A DNA stretch of 64,000 nt from Tautonia sp040717455 (GTDB lineage: Bacteria; Planctomycetota; Planctomycetia; Isosphaerales; Isosphaeraceae): positions 98,635 through 162,634 of the forward strand of contig NZ_JBFEFH010000014.1 of NCBI RefSeq assembly GCF_040717455.1, in the 5' to 3' direction. The position numbers and the translations under genes were made by a program. Below the pieces are notes generated by a model. The model was not told the origin of the DNA. It was given only the letters and a program-made list of their open reading frames with translations, and did not search any database. Of the stretch, positions 24,660 through 33,455 are shown piece by piece; within the stretch, counting starts at the first letter, position 1; each line of letters starts with the position of its first letter.

Positions 24660-25003
24660 GGGCGGCCTCCTCCGGGGAACAGCGAGTCGAGGCCCGGCAT
24701 GTTCAGGTTCATGCCGCCGGTCATCGTCTTCGCGGCCTCCTCGCGCGCCCGATTCATCGCCTGATTGACCGCGCCGGTCACCAGGTCTTCGAGCAACTCG
24801 ACGTCGCCGTCGGTGGTCAGTTTCGGGTCGATCCGCACCGAAACCAGCTCCATCCGGCCGTTGACGGTCGCCTTCACCGCCCCCCCGCCGGCCGAGCCTT
24901 CCACCTGCACGTTGCCGAGCTGCTCGGCCGCCTGCTCCATCTGTTCCCGGATCTTCCCGGCGTTGCGCATCAGGTCGGCAAGATTCCCGAGGTTCCCGAA
25001 CAT
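24656..25003 (-). CDS. ybaB: Nucleoid-associated protein, YbaB/EbfC family
   Basis: A 115-residue protein that starts MFGNLGNLADLMRNAGKIRE, the typical YbaB opening, with the central VQVEGSAGGGAVKATVNGRM motif. It is a small dimeric DNA-binding protein. The start at 25003 follows GGGGGAG. The tail (MTGGMNLNMPGLDSLFPGGG) is the usual Gly/Met-rich end. It lies between dnaX and recR and overlaps recR by four bases. Confidence 0.92.
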   Translation of the reverse strand: MFGNLGNLADLMRNAGKIREQMEQAAEQLGNVQVEGSAGGGAVKATVNGRMELVSVRIDPKLTTDGDVELLEDLVTGAVNQAMNRAREEAAKTMTGGMNLNMPGLDSLFPGGGRP

Positions 25004-25120
25004 CGCGTCTCCCCCATGCAGGTCGTGTTGAGGCCAGCAAAATCCCCGAGAACGCGCCGGCGAGCCCGGCGAGGAGGGCCGATCGACCGACCCCAAAAGG
25101 CCCGCCATCGGTCCGACCCG

Positions 25121-27112
25121 TCAGTCGTCGGCCCCGGCCCCGGCCTCCGAATCGGCCGAGCCGTCACCATCGGCACTGTTCCGGCGCTCCGGTTCCACCT
25201 CGACCCGTCGCAACTGCGCCTCGAACCGGGCGACGAGCTGCTGGGCCAGGTCATCCTCCAGCACCGCCTGGTGCGCCGACGAACCCGGCTCGAACACCGT
25301 CGGCTCGGGGGCCGCGGACGCTTCCCGGCGGAACTCGACCGAGACGCCCCGGCCGAGCGCCTCGGCCAGGTGCCCCTCGATCTTCGACCGCAGCTCGGGC
25401 AGGTTGCAACGATCGGCCAGGTAGTTGTACGCCGAGGGCACGGCCACGACCACCAGGCCCGACGCCGAGACCTCCGACGGCTCCAGCCGCTTGAACTGCG
25501 CCGGCAGCTTCAGCTCCTCGGTCCGATCGACAAGCACTTGCCATGCCGCCCGGGCCCGCTCCAGCAAGGCCCCGTCCCCCCCGGGCTCCGACGTCGACGC
25601 CATCGCCGCCAACGCGGTCTCGCCCCGGTCCGGCGGAGCAGGGGGGGGACCGTCCCGATCCTCGCCGTCTTGACCTCGGTGCTTGCCGTTCCCGTTCCCC
25701 AGGTGCGGCGACGCCTCGACCTCCGCTCGCGGTCGCGGGCCCGATGACGCCGGGGCAATCGGAGGGGCCGCGGCCGGAGCCTGAGCCGGGCTTGGCGACG
25801 GCCCCGCTGCCGGATGGCCCTGGGCCTGGCTCAGCGGCTCATCGGCTTTTTTTTTTACGGCACCGTCCGGCCCGGGAGGGGGCGCGCCCGCTTCCTGCCC
25901 CGCGAGCCGGGCGATCACCTCGCCCAGCTCGGCCAGGTTCTCCAGGCGGGCGACCCGGCAGAAGGCCAGCTCGACCAGGAGCCTCGGGAACGGGCTGCCC
26001 CGGAGCCGGCCCCGCGTCTCGGCCAGGATCTGCTGCGCGGCGATCACCGAATCGAGCGTCCAGCGCCCGGCCAGCCCTTCTAGTTGCTCCCGCTGGCCCG
26101 GCAGGGCCGCCAGCGGTGCCACCTCGGCCCCGGCCGCGACCACCATCACGTCCCTCAGGAACTCGATCGACGCATTCAGGACGTCCGTCGGCTGCACGCC
26201 GTCGTTGACCGCCCGATCGAGGATCTCCAGCGCCCGGCCCGGTGCTCGATCCGCCAGGGCGTCGAGCAGGGTCAACACCCGGTCATCCCCGGCGATCCCG
26301 AGCAGTTCATGCACTCGGTCGGCCGTCAGGTGCTCGGCCCCCGACGAGAGCAACTGCTCCAGCAACGACTGGGCGTCTCGCATCGAGCCGGCCGCGCGGC
26401 GGGCGACGACGTGCAGGGCCTCGCGGTCGGCCCTGATCCCCTCGCGTTCGCAGATGCTCGCCAGTTGGTCGACGATCTGCTCCGGCCCGATCCCGGCGAA
26501 GTCGAACCGCTGGCAGCGCGACAGCACGGTGATCGGGATCTTGTTCGGCTCGGTCGTCGCGAAGACGAACTTGACGTGGCTCGGCGGCTCCTCCAGCGTC
26601 TTCAACAGGGCGTTGAAGGCGCTGGTCGAGAGCATGTGCACTTCGTCAATATAGTAAATCTTGAACCGCGATCGGCTCGGCCGCAATCCGGCGTTCTGAC
26701 GGAGCTCGCGCACGGCCTCGACGCCGTTGTTGCTCGCCCCGTCGATCTCGATCACGTCCACGTCCTGCCCCAGGGCGATCGCCCGGCAGGTGTCGCACTC
26801 GTTGCACGGCGACTCGGTCGGCCCGCCCCGTTCGCAGTTCAGGGCCTTGGCGAAGATCCGGGCCATCGAGGTCTTGCCGACCCCCCGGGTCCCGCTGAAC
26901 AGATACGCCTGGGCCACCCGATCCATCCGGATCGCATTGCGCAGGGCCCTCACCACGTGATCTTGCCCGACCACGTCCTCGAACCGTTGCGGCCGGTAGC
27001 GGCGCGCCACCACCGTGTACGCCTCTCCCTCCCGCCTCGGTGCGGTGGAGAGCGTCTCGGCGCCCGGCGAGTCGGTCGAAGGGTCCGGGGCGCTGGGTCT
27101 GGTCCGTGCCAC
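25121..27112 (-). CDS. dnaX: DNA polymerase III subunits tau/gamma
   Basis: A 663-residue protein from a GTG start with GGAG upstream. It has Walker A GTRGVGKTS at residues 74-82, zinc-binding Cys93, 103, 106 and 109, the DEVHMLS Walker B region and the SRC sensor (TVLSRCQRFDF). It loads the sliding clamp and organises the replisome. Codons 420-422 are AAA AAA AAA inside an A10 run; a one-base slip either way ends the protein at residue 424 or 426, close to the 431-residue gamma form of E. coli. The region after it is Pro/Ala-rich and then a tau-like C-terminal domain. Its neighbours are SRP RNA upstream and ybaB and recR downstream. Confidence 0.95.
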   Translation of the reverse strand: MARTRPSAPDPSTDSPGAETLSTAPRREGEAYTVVARRYRPQRFEDVVGQDHVVRALRNAIRMDRVAQAYLFSGTRGVGKTSMARIFAKALNCERGGPTESPCNECDTCRAIALGQDVDVIEIDGASNNGVEAVRELRQNAGLRPSRSRFKIYYIDEVHMLSTSAFNALLKTLEEPPSHVKFVFATTEPNKIPITVLSRCQRFDFAGIGPEQIVDQLASICEREGIRADREALHVVARRAAGSMRDAQSLLEQLLSSGAEHLTADRVHELLGIAGDDRVLTLLDALADRAPGRALEILDRAVNDGVQPTDVLNASIEFLRDVMVVAAGAEVAPLAALPGQREQLEGLAGRWTLDSVIAAQQILAETRGRLRGSPFPRLLVELAFCRVARLENLAELGEVIARLAGQEAGAPPPGPDGAVKKKADEPLSQAQGHPAAGPSPSPAQAPAAAPPIAPASSGPRPRAEVEASPHLGNGNGKHRGQDGEDRDGPPPAPPDRGETALAAMASTSEPGGDGALLERARAAWQVLVDRTEELKLPAQFKRLEPSEVSASGLVVVAVPSAYNYLADRCNLPELRSKIEGHLAEALGRGVSVEFRREASAAPEPTVFEPGSSAHQAVLEDDLAQQLVARFEAQLRRVEVEPERRNSADGDGSADSEAGAGADD
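25847..25856 (-). promoter_or_regulatory. A10 slippery run in dnaX
   Basis: Ten consecutive A on the coding strand (GTA AAA AAA AAA GCC) in a region otherwise rich in G and C. With one A fewer the frame reads K-P-M-S-R-stop, and with one A more it reads K-S-R-stop. It is a candidate site for transcriptional slippage or ribosomal frameshifting to make a gamma-like product. Confidence 0.65.
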
Positions 27113-27294
27113 GGATAAGACGCTCCGTCGTGCCGAAGAAACCCAGACAGGGGTCGGGCGTCGTCGCTTCGCTCACGTCCACGTCAGGACAGGAAGAACC
27201 CGACCCGATCCCCCTTCAGTCACACCCCGCCAAGCATCGACTCTTGCGGAGACTTCGTCGGTCTTGGCTCATCCCGAAGGAGGCCGGGAGAGCC

Positions 27295-27389
27295 GGGGAG
27301 GTGCTCCCGGGCACATCGAGGTCGCGCTTATGGCTGCTGCGTTCCCGCCCTGACCAGGTTCACGCGCCTCAATTGCTCGGGTCCCCCCC
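27295..27389 (-). ncRNA. ffs: Signal recognition particle RNA (4.5S type)
   Basis: The minus strand carries GAACCTGGTCAGGGCGGGAA followed by CGCAGCAGCC, the conserved SRP RNA apical hairpin that binds Ffh. Flanking arms pair: GAGGCGCG with CGCGACCTC, CCCGAGCA with TGCCCGGG, and GGGGGGA with the CCTCCCC at the 3' end. I set the ends by these pairings, so they are approximate. It lies just upstream of dnaX, a position conserved in several bacterial groups. Confidence 0.9.
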
Positions 27390-27457
27390 GACTCACCCGG
27401 ACCCCCTCAGGAACCCCAGGATCATCGCTCGTTTCGGGACGTTCCGTGCGAGAGTTC

Positions 27458-27486
27458 ATTATGCCGCAAACCCGCTCGCCTCGCAA
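27458..27486 (-). promoter_or_regulatory. Promoter upstream of SRP RNA
   Basis: On the minus strand TTGCGA (27486-27481), a 17-base spacer and CATAAT (27463-27458). Transcription would begin near 27451, about 60 bases before the SRP core, so a 5' leader is either processed or part of a longer RNA. Confidence 0.55.
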
Positions 27487-27617
27487 GGCGGCGCCCGCGG
27501 CTTCGCACGATTTCGGATCAAAAGTTCATCGGGGTCAAGGGTTCACTCGCCCTCGGCGGACGCGACGGCACCCTGCACGACACGACGGCCGGAATCCCCC
27601 AAATCCTGCCGCGGTGC

Positions 27618-28358
27618 CTACCCACCCAGCGAGTTCTTCAGGGCCTGGACATCGGCCGAGAGGGTCTCCACGATCCCCCGAAGCGTCTCCAACTCCGTCC
27701 GCATCGTGGCCACCTCTGCCGCCAGCCCGGCCGACGACGATGCCGCTCCGCCGCCTCCCGAACGCGCCGGCCTCGGCTCGTCGTCGTCGCGATCGCTCGC
27801 CGAGGCGACGCTCTGGCGCACCCGCTCCAGCTCCTCGGGCGGCATCAGGCCATGCGTGACCGTCACCCCCCGGCGCTGGCCGGGAGGGGTCAGGAACACG
27901 ACCAGCCCCCGTTCGGCCAGGTTCTCCAAAATCGGCTGCAACGTCTCCAGGTCGGGGATCGGGTCCATCCGCGCGGCCCGGCCCCGCAGCTCGCCGACGG
28001 TCTGGGCGCCCCGGAGCATCAGCTCGGCCAGCACGGCCATCGCCACCCCTTGCCCGCGCAGGTCGAGCCACTCGTACAGGTTGTGCCGCCACTTCTCGAC
28101 CCGCCCGCTCCCCTCGACCTGGATCGCCGCCCCTTTCTTCCGCAGGCCGATCAGGATCTCCTCCACGTCGTCGGCGTCGTAGCTCGTCACCGGGTCGCGG
28201 TTCGACTTCTGGTTGCACCCGGTCACGATCCCCGCGATCGACATCGGGTAGACGTCCGGCGTCGTCTTCTGCTTCTCGACCAGGACGCCCAGCACCCTCC
28301 GCTCTCGAAGGGACAACGGGCTCCATCGCCGCTCCTGGGGGTTGCTCGCGTCGCTCAT
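27618..28358 (-). CDS. YceH family protein (DUF480)
   Basis: A 246-residue protein. The N-terminal two thirds match YceH: LSLRERRVLGVLVEKQKTTP, then YPMSIAGIVTGCNQKSNRDP and GQTVGELRGR-type positions (here AQTVGELRGRAARM). These form two winged-helix domains. The last ~70 residues add a Gly/Ser/Ala linker and a predicted coiled coil (AAEVATMRTELETLRGIVET onward). The biochemical role of YceH is not established. It is a cytoplasmic soluble protein. It is likely a separate unit from SRP RNA. Confidence 0.88.
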   Translation of the reverse strand: MSDASNPQERRWSPLSLRERRVLGVLVEKQKTTPDVYPMSIAGIVTGCNQKSNRDPVTSYDADDVEEILIGLRKKGAAIQVEGSGRVEKWRHNLYEWLDLRGQGVAMAVLAELMLRGAQTVGELRGRAARMDPIPDLETLQPILENLAERGLVVFLTPPGQRRGVTVTHGLMPPEELERVRQSVASASDRDDDEPRPARSGGGGAASSSAGLAAEVATMRTELETLRGIVETLSADVQALKNSLGG

Positions 28359-28504
28359 GAGTCACTCGGATCCCATCGCCTCGATCCCATCCGACCGCCC
28401 TCCACCGCGACGGCCCGCCCCCATTGTTCCGCCCCCCGACCCCCTCGGCAATCCCTCCCCGCCGACGCCCCGCCCCCCGGCTGTCGCGTCCCGCCCACAC
28501 TCCC

Positions 28505-28557
28505 CAACCCACGCCCCCTTTTGGGGGAGAGGGTGGCCGCCAGGCCGGGCGAGGGGG
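28505..28557 (+). repeat. Dispersed GC-rich palindromic repeat, copy B
   Basis: CGCCCCCTTTTGGGGGAGAG followed by GGTGGCCGCCAGGCCGGGCG. It has the same layout and orientation as copies A and C, here in non-coding sequence. Confidence 0.65.
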
Positions 28558-28843
28558 AGCCTGGCCGATGCAACGGCGATTGCCCTGTCATTGTCCCTGT
28601 AACCGATCAATCGTCCTTGATTCGATGACTGGACCTCCCCGAAATCTCGATGATATCGGTGTTTCCCGTTCCTGGAGTCCCTCGGCTCCCCTGCCTTTCG
28701 ACTCGAAGCCAATTGCGCCACCGACCCATCCCCCATGACTGTCCAATCACCATTGCATCGTTCCCGATCCGCACGTTGCCGGCCTTCCGTCCGGAATGCG
28801 CTCGCTCTGCACCCTTCGGCTGCGGCGCACCTTTCCGACGTGG

Positions 28844-29299
28844 CGAACCCATTATTGCACCAGGTCTCCCATGGGGAGTTCGGCGTAATTCAAATTGACA
28901 GAATGGCTTGCATGCAATTGGCGCTGGCTCGATCCTCGGCCCTGGCGCGCGAACCGATCCCGTCCCCTCCCGACTGGAGTCGTGATCCCATCCTCCGGTG
29001 CTCGCTCGCCCGTCCGGATCGTCGTCCCCAGGGCCCCGAACCGGAGTGCATGCTGACGGAGCGAACCCATTTTCGCCCACCAGGATGCGACGAATATTTG
29101 GAAGAAAGACTTTCGGTGACAAGAGTTGCGTCGAGTGTCCGTCGAAACGAATACCCGACTCGGCGCGCGCACCGATCCCCGTCCAGACCGCGACGATTGC
29201 GCATCGCGTGGACCTCACTCCCTGCCTCAGCTTCGCGGGAGTTCGTCTGCCCCGCTCCGTGCCCCCGGTCGGAGCGCTCCGCAACGGAACGAACCCATT
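28844..29299 (-). repeat. Three spaced copies of AATGGGTTCG
   Basis: CGAACCCATT on the plus strand occurs at 28844-28853, 29062-29071 and 29290-29299, that is AATGGGTTCG on the minus strand. Copies 2 and 3 continue with CTCCG and TTCCG. The spacing is about 218 and 228 bases. A related GGGGTTCGTTCAC occurs at 60703. Confidence 0.5.
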
Positions 29300-29637
29300 C
29301 TCGACCGGACCGCGAGCCGAGTATCGGATTGCAAACCTCTTCGAGCGAAGGAGGTTGTGTCAATCCAGGCCGGTCGGATTTTTGGCGCGTCCCGGGCGCT
29401 CCCGGAGCCTTGCTCACACGCGGCACGCCCGATCCGCGCCCCCGGGTCGCTCGCACGCGACATGCGTTTCAGAAGCGGGCCGGGTGCCATCGCCGAGCGG
29501 GGCCGGGGATGGTAAACTGGAGGCGAATCGGATCCTTCGCTCGCGGGGCCGAGGCCGGCCCGGGGATGACCGGGATGGCCCTCGATCCCGTCCGCCGCGC
29601 CGCCACGCGACAACTCTGTGACAGGAGGGGGGCAGTC

Positions 29638-32337
29638 ATGGCCCGACGTCGGACCGCCGAGGCCCTCCCGGTCCCTCATGGTCAGCTCCCCGTCGTCGAG
29701 CGCGTGCTCGACAACGGGATGCGAGTGCTCGTGCTCCCCCGGCCCAGTGCCGCGGTGGTCGTCTGCGACCTCTACTACCCGGTCGGCTCGGTCGACGAGC
29801 CGACGGGCAAGTCCGGCCTCGCCCATTTCGTCGAGCACATGCTGTTCAAGGGGACCGAACGCTTCCCCAAGGGGCTCATCGACCGCCTCACCTTCGTCTC
29901 GGCCGGCGAGGTCAACGCCGAGACCGACGAGGACTGCACCCACTACTGGTTCCGCTTCCCCCGGGACCGCTGGGAGCTGGCCCTCGACCTCGAGGCCGAC
30001 CGCATGCGAGGCGCCCTGTTCGATCCCCTGGAGATCGAGTCGGAACGCCACGTCATCCAGGAGGAACGGGCCCGGGAACTCGATTCCCCCTCGGGCCGGC
30101 TCGACGAGCAGTTCCTCCTGCACTGTTACCACGACCACCCCTACCGCAACCCGATCCTCGGCTGGCCCGAAGACCTGGCCGCCATCGCCATCGACGACCT
30201 GCGGACCTTCTACGACCAGCACTACCGGCCCGACGGCGCCGTCCTCGTCCTGGCCGGCGACCTGGAGCCCGATCGCGTCTTCGACGCCGTGGCCTGCAGC
30301 TTCGGCCCCATCCCCGCCGGCCGCCTCATCCGGCCGGGCGTCCCCGAGATCCAACCCGCGCAAACCGACCGCCGCCGCTTCGAGCTGGTCGAGCCCGACG
30401 CCATCGCCCGCGGCCTGATCGGCTGGCACACCGTCCCGAGGGGACATGCCGACGCCCCGGCCCTGGGGGTCCTGGCCGACCTGCTCACCTGCGGCCGTCG
30501 CTCCCGGCTCTGGGATACCCTGGTCGAGGCCGGCCAGATGTCCACCTACGTCGATGCCATGCACGACCCGGCCCACCTGGCCGGCCAGCTGGTCGTCCAG
30601 ATCGAGGCGGTCCCCGGCGTCGACCCGAAGCGGATCGAGGCCGTCGTCCGCCGCGAGCTCGACCGCCTGACCGCCGACGGGCCGACCCCCGAGGAGCTTC
30701 TCCGATCGCGCCGCCGCCTGGAGGCCGCCTGGCGATGGCAGCAAGACGACCTGCCGGGCCTGGTCGGCGGCCTCGGCGTGACGGCCCTCTGGGGGCGCTG
30801 GACCGACTGGCTCGACGCCCATCAGGCCGCCCTCGCCGTCTCGGCCGACGACATCTGCCGCGTCGCCTCGGACTATCTGGCCGAGTCGGGCGAGACGGTC
30901 GGCTGGGCGCTCCCCCGGTCGGGCCGATCGACGCTGGCCATGCTCCCCGCCGAGCCTCCGCAGCAGGCCCCGGCGCCCCCGCCGGCCGCGGCCTCCACAT
31001 CGACCCGCGTCGAGTGCTCGATGGCCGAATTGCCGATCAGCGTGACCGCCGGGTCGGCCCCGACCCTGCCCAACTATCGGCCCCGGTCCCGGTTCCTCGA
31101 CAACGGCCTGCGGGTCATCACCGAGCGGCACCCCGGCGCGGGGGTCGTCGCGGTCGAGCTGTTCATCGACGCCGACTCGACCCGAGAGGCCGTGCCCGGC
31201 GCCTCCTATCTCACCGGCCGATTGCTCGAAGAAGGGACCGCCCGCCGCTCGGCCGAGCAACTGGCCGAGGCGGTCGAGGACGTCGGCGCCGTCCTCGACG
31301 CCGGCTCGACCGGGGCCTCGCTCCAGATGCGGGCCGAGGACCTGGCCCTCGGCATCGAGGTCCTGGCCGACCTCGTCCGCCGCCCGACCTTCCCCGACGA
31401 CGCGGTCGACTGGGCCCGCCGCCGGACCGTGGCCGAACTGCGGGGCGACCGCGACGACCCCGCCTTCCGCGCCGACCTGATCTTCCGCGGCCTCGTCTAC
31501 GGCGACCACCCGTACGCCCGGGACCCCCGGGGCACCCCCCGGCAGCTCTCAGCCCTGACCCGTGCCGACGTGCTCGCGCATCACCGGCACTTCTTCGTGC
31601 CCGACAACGCCGTGCTGGTGGTGGTGGGCGACTACGACCCCCGCACCCTCCGGACCCTGCTCGCCCGCCACTTCGGCGACTGGGCCCCGAGCGGGATCGC
31701 CCCGGCCTCGGTGCCGGTCCCCGTCCGATCGACCCGCCCCCGCCTGCGCCGGGTCGACCACCCGGGGGAGCAGGTGCACTTGATGATCGGCCACCTCGGC
31801 GTGGAGCGGTGCCACCCCGACTTCGAGACCCTGGCCGTGCTCGACCACATCTTCGGCTCCGGCCCCGGCTTCACCGACCGGCTCAACGCCACGCTCCGCG
31901 ACGACCAGGGCCTCGCCTACAACGTCTCGGGCGGCATGACCGACTCGGCCGACCGCGCCCCGGGCCTCTTCCGCGTCTACGTCGGCACCGGCCCGGCCGA
32001 GGCCGACCTGGCCACCGCCGCCGTGCTCGAACAGATCCAGCTCCTCCACCGCGGCGACTTCAGCGACGACGAGGTCGCCCAGGCCATCCACTACCTCCGC
32101 GGTTCCTGGGTCTTCGACTATCAGTCGGTCAATCAGCGGTCCGAACGGCTCGTCGACCTGGCCTACTACGGCTTGCCGCTCGATACGCCGATCCGCCTGC
32201 CCGCCCGCCTGGCCCGCATCACCCCCGACGCCGTCCGACGCGCCGCCCGGTCGCACATCGACCCGACCGCCCTGGCCCGGGTCGAATACGGCCCCATCCG
32301 TGACCGAGGCCAATCCGACCGCTCCGAATGCGCCTGA
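29638..32337 (+). CDS. M16 family zinc metalloprotease, fused active and inactive halves
   Basis: An 899-residue protein with AGGAGG upstream of the ATG. The N-terminal half (residues 20-440) has the inverted zinc motif H63-F-V-E66-H67 with the downstream zinc ligand region VNAETDED. The C-terminal half (from about 480, RFLDNGLRVITERHPGAGVV) repeats the fold, but the zinc motif is replaced (SYLTGRLLEEGT), so it should be the non-catalytic partner. A Pro/Ala linker joins them. Many bacteria encode the halves as two genes. No signal peptide is evident. The substrate is unknown; peptide degradation is likely. Confidence 0.87.
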   Translation: MARRRTAEALPVPHGQLPVVERVLDNGMRVLVLPRPSAAVVVCDLYYPVGSVDEPTGKSGLAHFVEHMLFKGTERFPKGLIDRLTFVSAGEVNAETDEDCTHYWFRFPRDRWELALDLEADRMRGALFDPLEIESERHVIQEERARELDSPSGRLDEQFLLHCYHDHPYRNPILGWPEDLAAIAIDDLRTFYDQHYRPDGAVLVLAGDLEPDRVFDAVACSFGPIPAGRLIRPGVPEIQPAQTDRRRFELVEPDAIARGLIGWHTVPRGHADAPALGVLADLLTCGRRSRLWDTLVEAGQMSTYVDAMHDPAHLAGQLVVQIEAVPGVDPKRIEAVVRRELDRLTADGPTPEELLRSRRRLEAAWRWQQDDLPGLVGGLGVTALWGRWTDWLDAHQAALAVSADDICRVASDYLAESGETVGWALPRSGRSTLAMLPAEPPQQAPAPPPAAASTSTRVECSMAELPISVTAGSAPTLPNYRPRSRFLDNGLRVITERHPGAGVVAVELFIDADSTREAVPGASYLTGRLLEEGTARRSAEQLAEAVEDVGAVLDAGSTGASLQMRAEDLALGIEVLADLVRRPTFPDDAVDWARRRTVAELRGDRDDPAFRADLIFRGLVYGDHPYARDPRGTPRQLSALTRADVLAHHRHFFVPDNAVLVVVGDYDPRTLRTLLARHFGDWAPSGIAPASVPVPVRSTRPRLRRVDHPGEQVHLMIGHLGVERCHPDFETLAVLDHIFGSGPGFTDRLNATLRDDQGLAYNVSGGMTDSADRAPGLFRVYVGTGPAEADLATAAVLEQIQLLHRGDFSDDEVAQAIHYLRGSWVFDYQSVNQRSERLVDLAYYGLPLDTPIRLPARLARITPDAVRRAARSHIDPTALARVEYGPIRDRGQSDRSECA

Positions 32338-32620
32338 TCAAACGAGTTTGCCAAAACGACCGTGCCTGTGAATGTTCAGAATACTGATGTGTTGACCTTC
32401 AAATTTCCTCATCGAAAACGCATCCATGGCATGTCCGCCTCGCCGAGCAATCCTCCCCTTGCCCACCGCTTCTCTCGATGGTGGGCGAGGGGGAAAGGTC
32501 TGGGATCACCGCACGCGAGCTTCGCGGACGCGAACGCAACGGCGATGGTCTTGCGAAGCCCTGCGCCGTCTCGCCGCCCGGTCGAGCATCGAGGGGAAGC
32601 CGGGCGGGCGGAGGGGCCGA

Positions 32621-33175
32621 TCAGGGGAGGATCAGGTCGACCAGTTCATTGGTGGTGGTCGAGGGGAAGCCTTCGATCCGGGTGAGCGACTTGACGATCA
32701 GTCCGGGGACCTGCTTCGAGTACCAGGTCCGGATCAGCATGGTGCCGGCCTCGGCCTGGCCGGTGGTGTCGTACCACCTGGTTTCGAAGGCCCGGCCGGC
32801 GAGCTCGAGCGTCTCCGCGCCCGAGTCGCTCGCGTTGGGTGGGATGCCGAGGTTCTCCGCCTTCACCCCGGGCAGCAAGACCACCCTGCGCCGGTGGCGA
32901 AAGACCTGGGTGAACTCCTCCCCCTGCGGATCGACGTAGATCTGCTCGACGGTCGCCACCTCGTCGTCGATCGACTGCAAGACCTGGATCGTCCGCGACT
33001 CCTGGCGGCTGCCGTCCGACCCCACGGAGACGGTCTTCTGGATCATCCGGGTTCCGACCGGGACCCGGGCCCAGCTTTGATAAACCGGCGATTCGGCCGT
33101 CTGGGCCTGGGAGGCCGTCGCGAGCAGCGGGCCGGAGAGGACGACGGACGCGATGACGAGGCGTGGCATGTTCAT
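32621..33175 (-). CDS. Hypothetical exported protein
   Basis: A 184-residue protein with GGAAG 7 bases before the ATG at 33175 and a signal peptide (MNMPRLVIASVVLSGPLLAT). The mature part contains YQSWARVPVGTRMIQKTVSV and is rich in beta-strand patterns, ending with GLIVKSLTRIEGFPSTTTNE. It is probably periplasmic. I do not recognise the family. Its 3' end faces the M16 gene about 280 bases away. Confidence 0.68.
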   Translation of the reverse strand: MNMPRLVIASVVLSGPLLATASQAQTAESPVYQSWARVPVGTRMIQKTVSVGSDGSRQESRTIQVLQSIDDEVATVEQIYVDPQGEEFTQVFRHRRRVVLLPGVKAENLGIPPNASDSGAETLELAGRAFETRWYDTTGQAEAGTMLIRTWYSKQVPGLIVKSLTRIEGFPSTTTNELVDLILP

Positions 33176-33455
33176 GGAGAGACTTCCGAATTCGCGAAGG
33201 GAGTTGGCCGGGCGGCCCGGTGGGAATCCAGGGAGAATACCAGGGAAATCGGCCCTGTCCAGCGGTTTCAACGAAACTTCATGTTTCATTCGCATGGTGT
33301 TCATTCGCGTGGATGACGGGCGTCGGGGATGGACTCGACAGGTTTAATCCAAAGTTCACAAGCACCTCATCAGGCGGAAACACAGCCGGCCTATAACGGG
33401 GGGCACCTACCTAACCTCGGCCTGCAAAGGCGTTCCCTCCCTGGAGCATTGACTC

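Larger units (their letters stand above)
28359..29637. other. Gene-poor 1.3 kb region with repeats
   Basis: No frame here has a convincing family match, start signal or composition. The region holds copy B of the dispersed palindromic repeat and three copies of a CGAACCCATT motif (annotated separately). It is less GC-rich than neighbouring genes. It may be decayed sequence or a regulatory or structural spacer upstream of the M16 protease gene. Confidence 0.5.

Noticed and set aside
28607..29621. Several overlapping open frames in the 28.6-29.6 kb region
   Set aside because: None has a family match, start signal or natural composition. Both strands are open by chance in GC-rich DNA.
29227..31509. 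A 760-codon minus-strand open frame
   Set aside because: It is the shadow of the M16 protease gene, which has intact zinc motifs and a ribosome-binding site.
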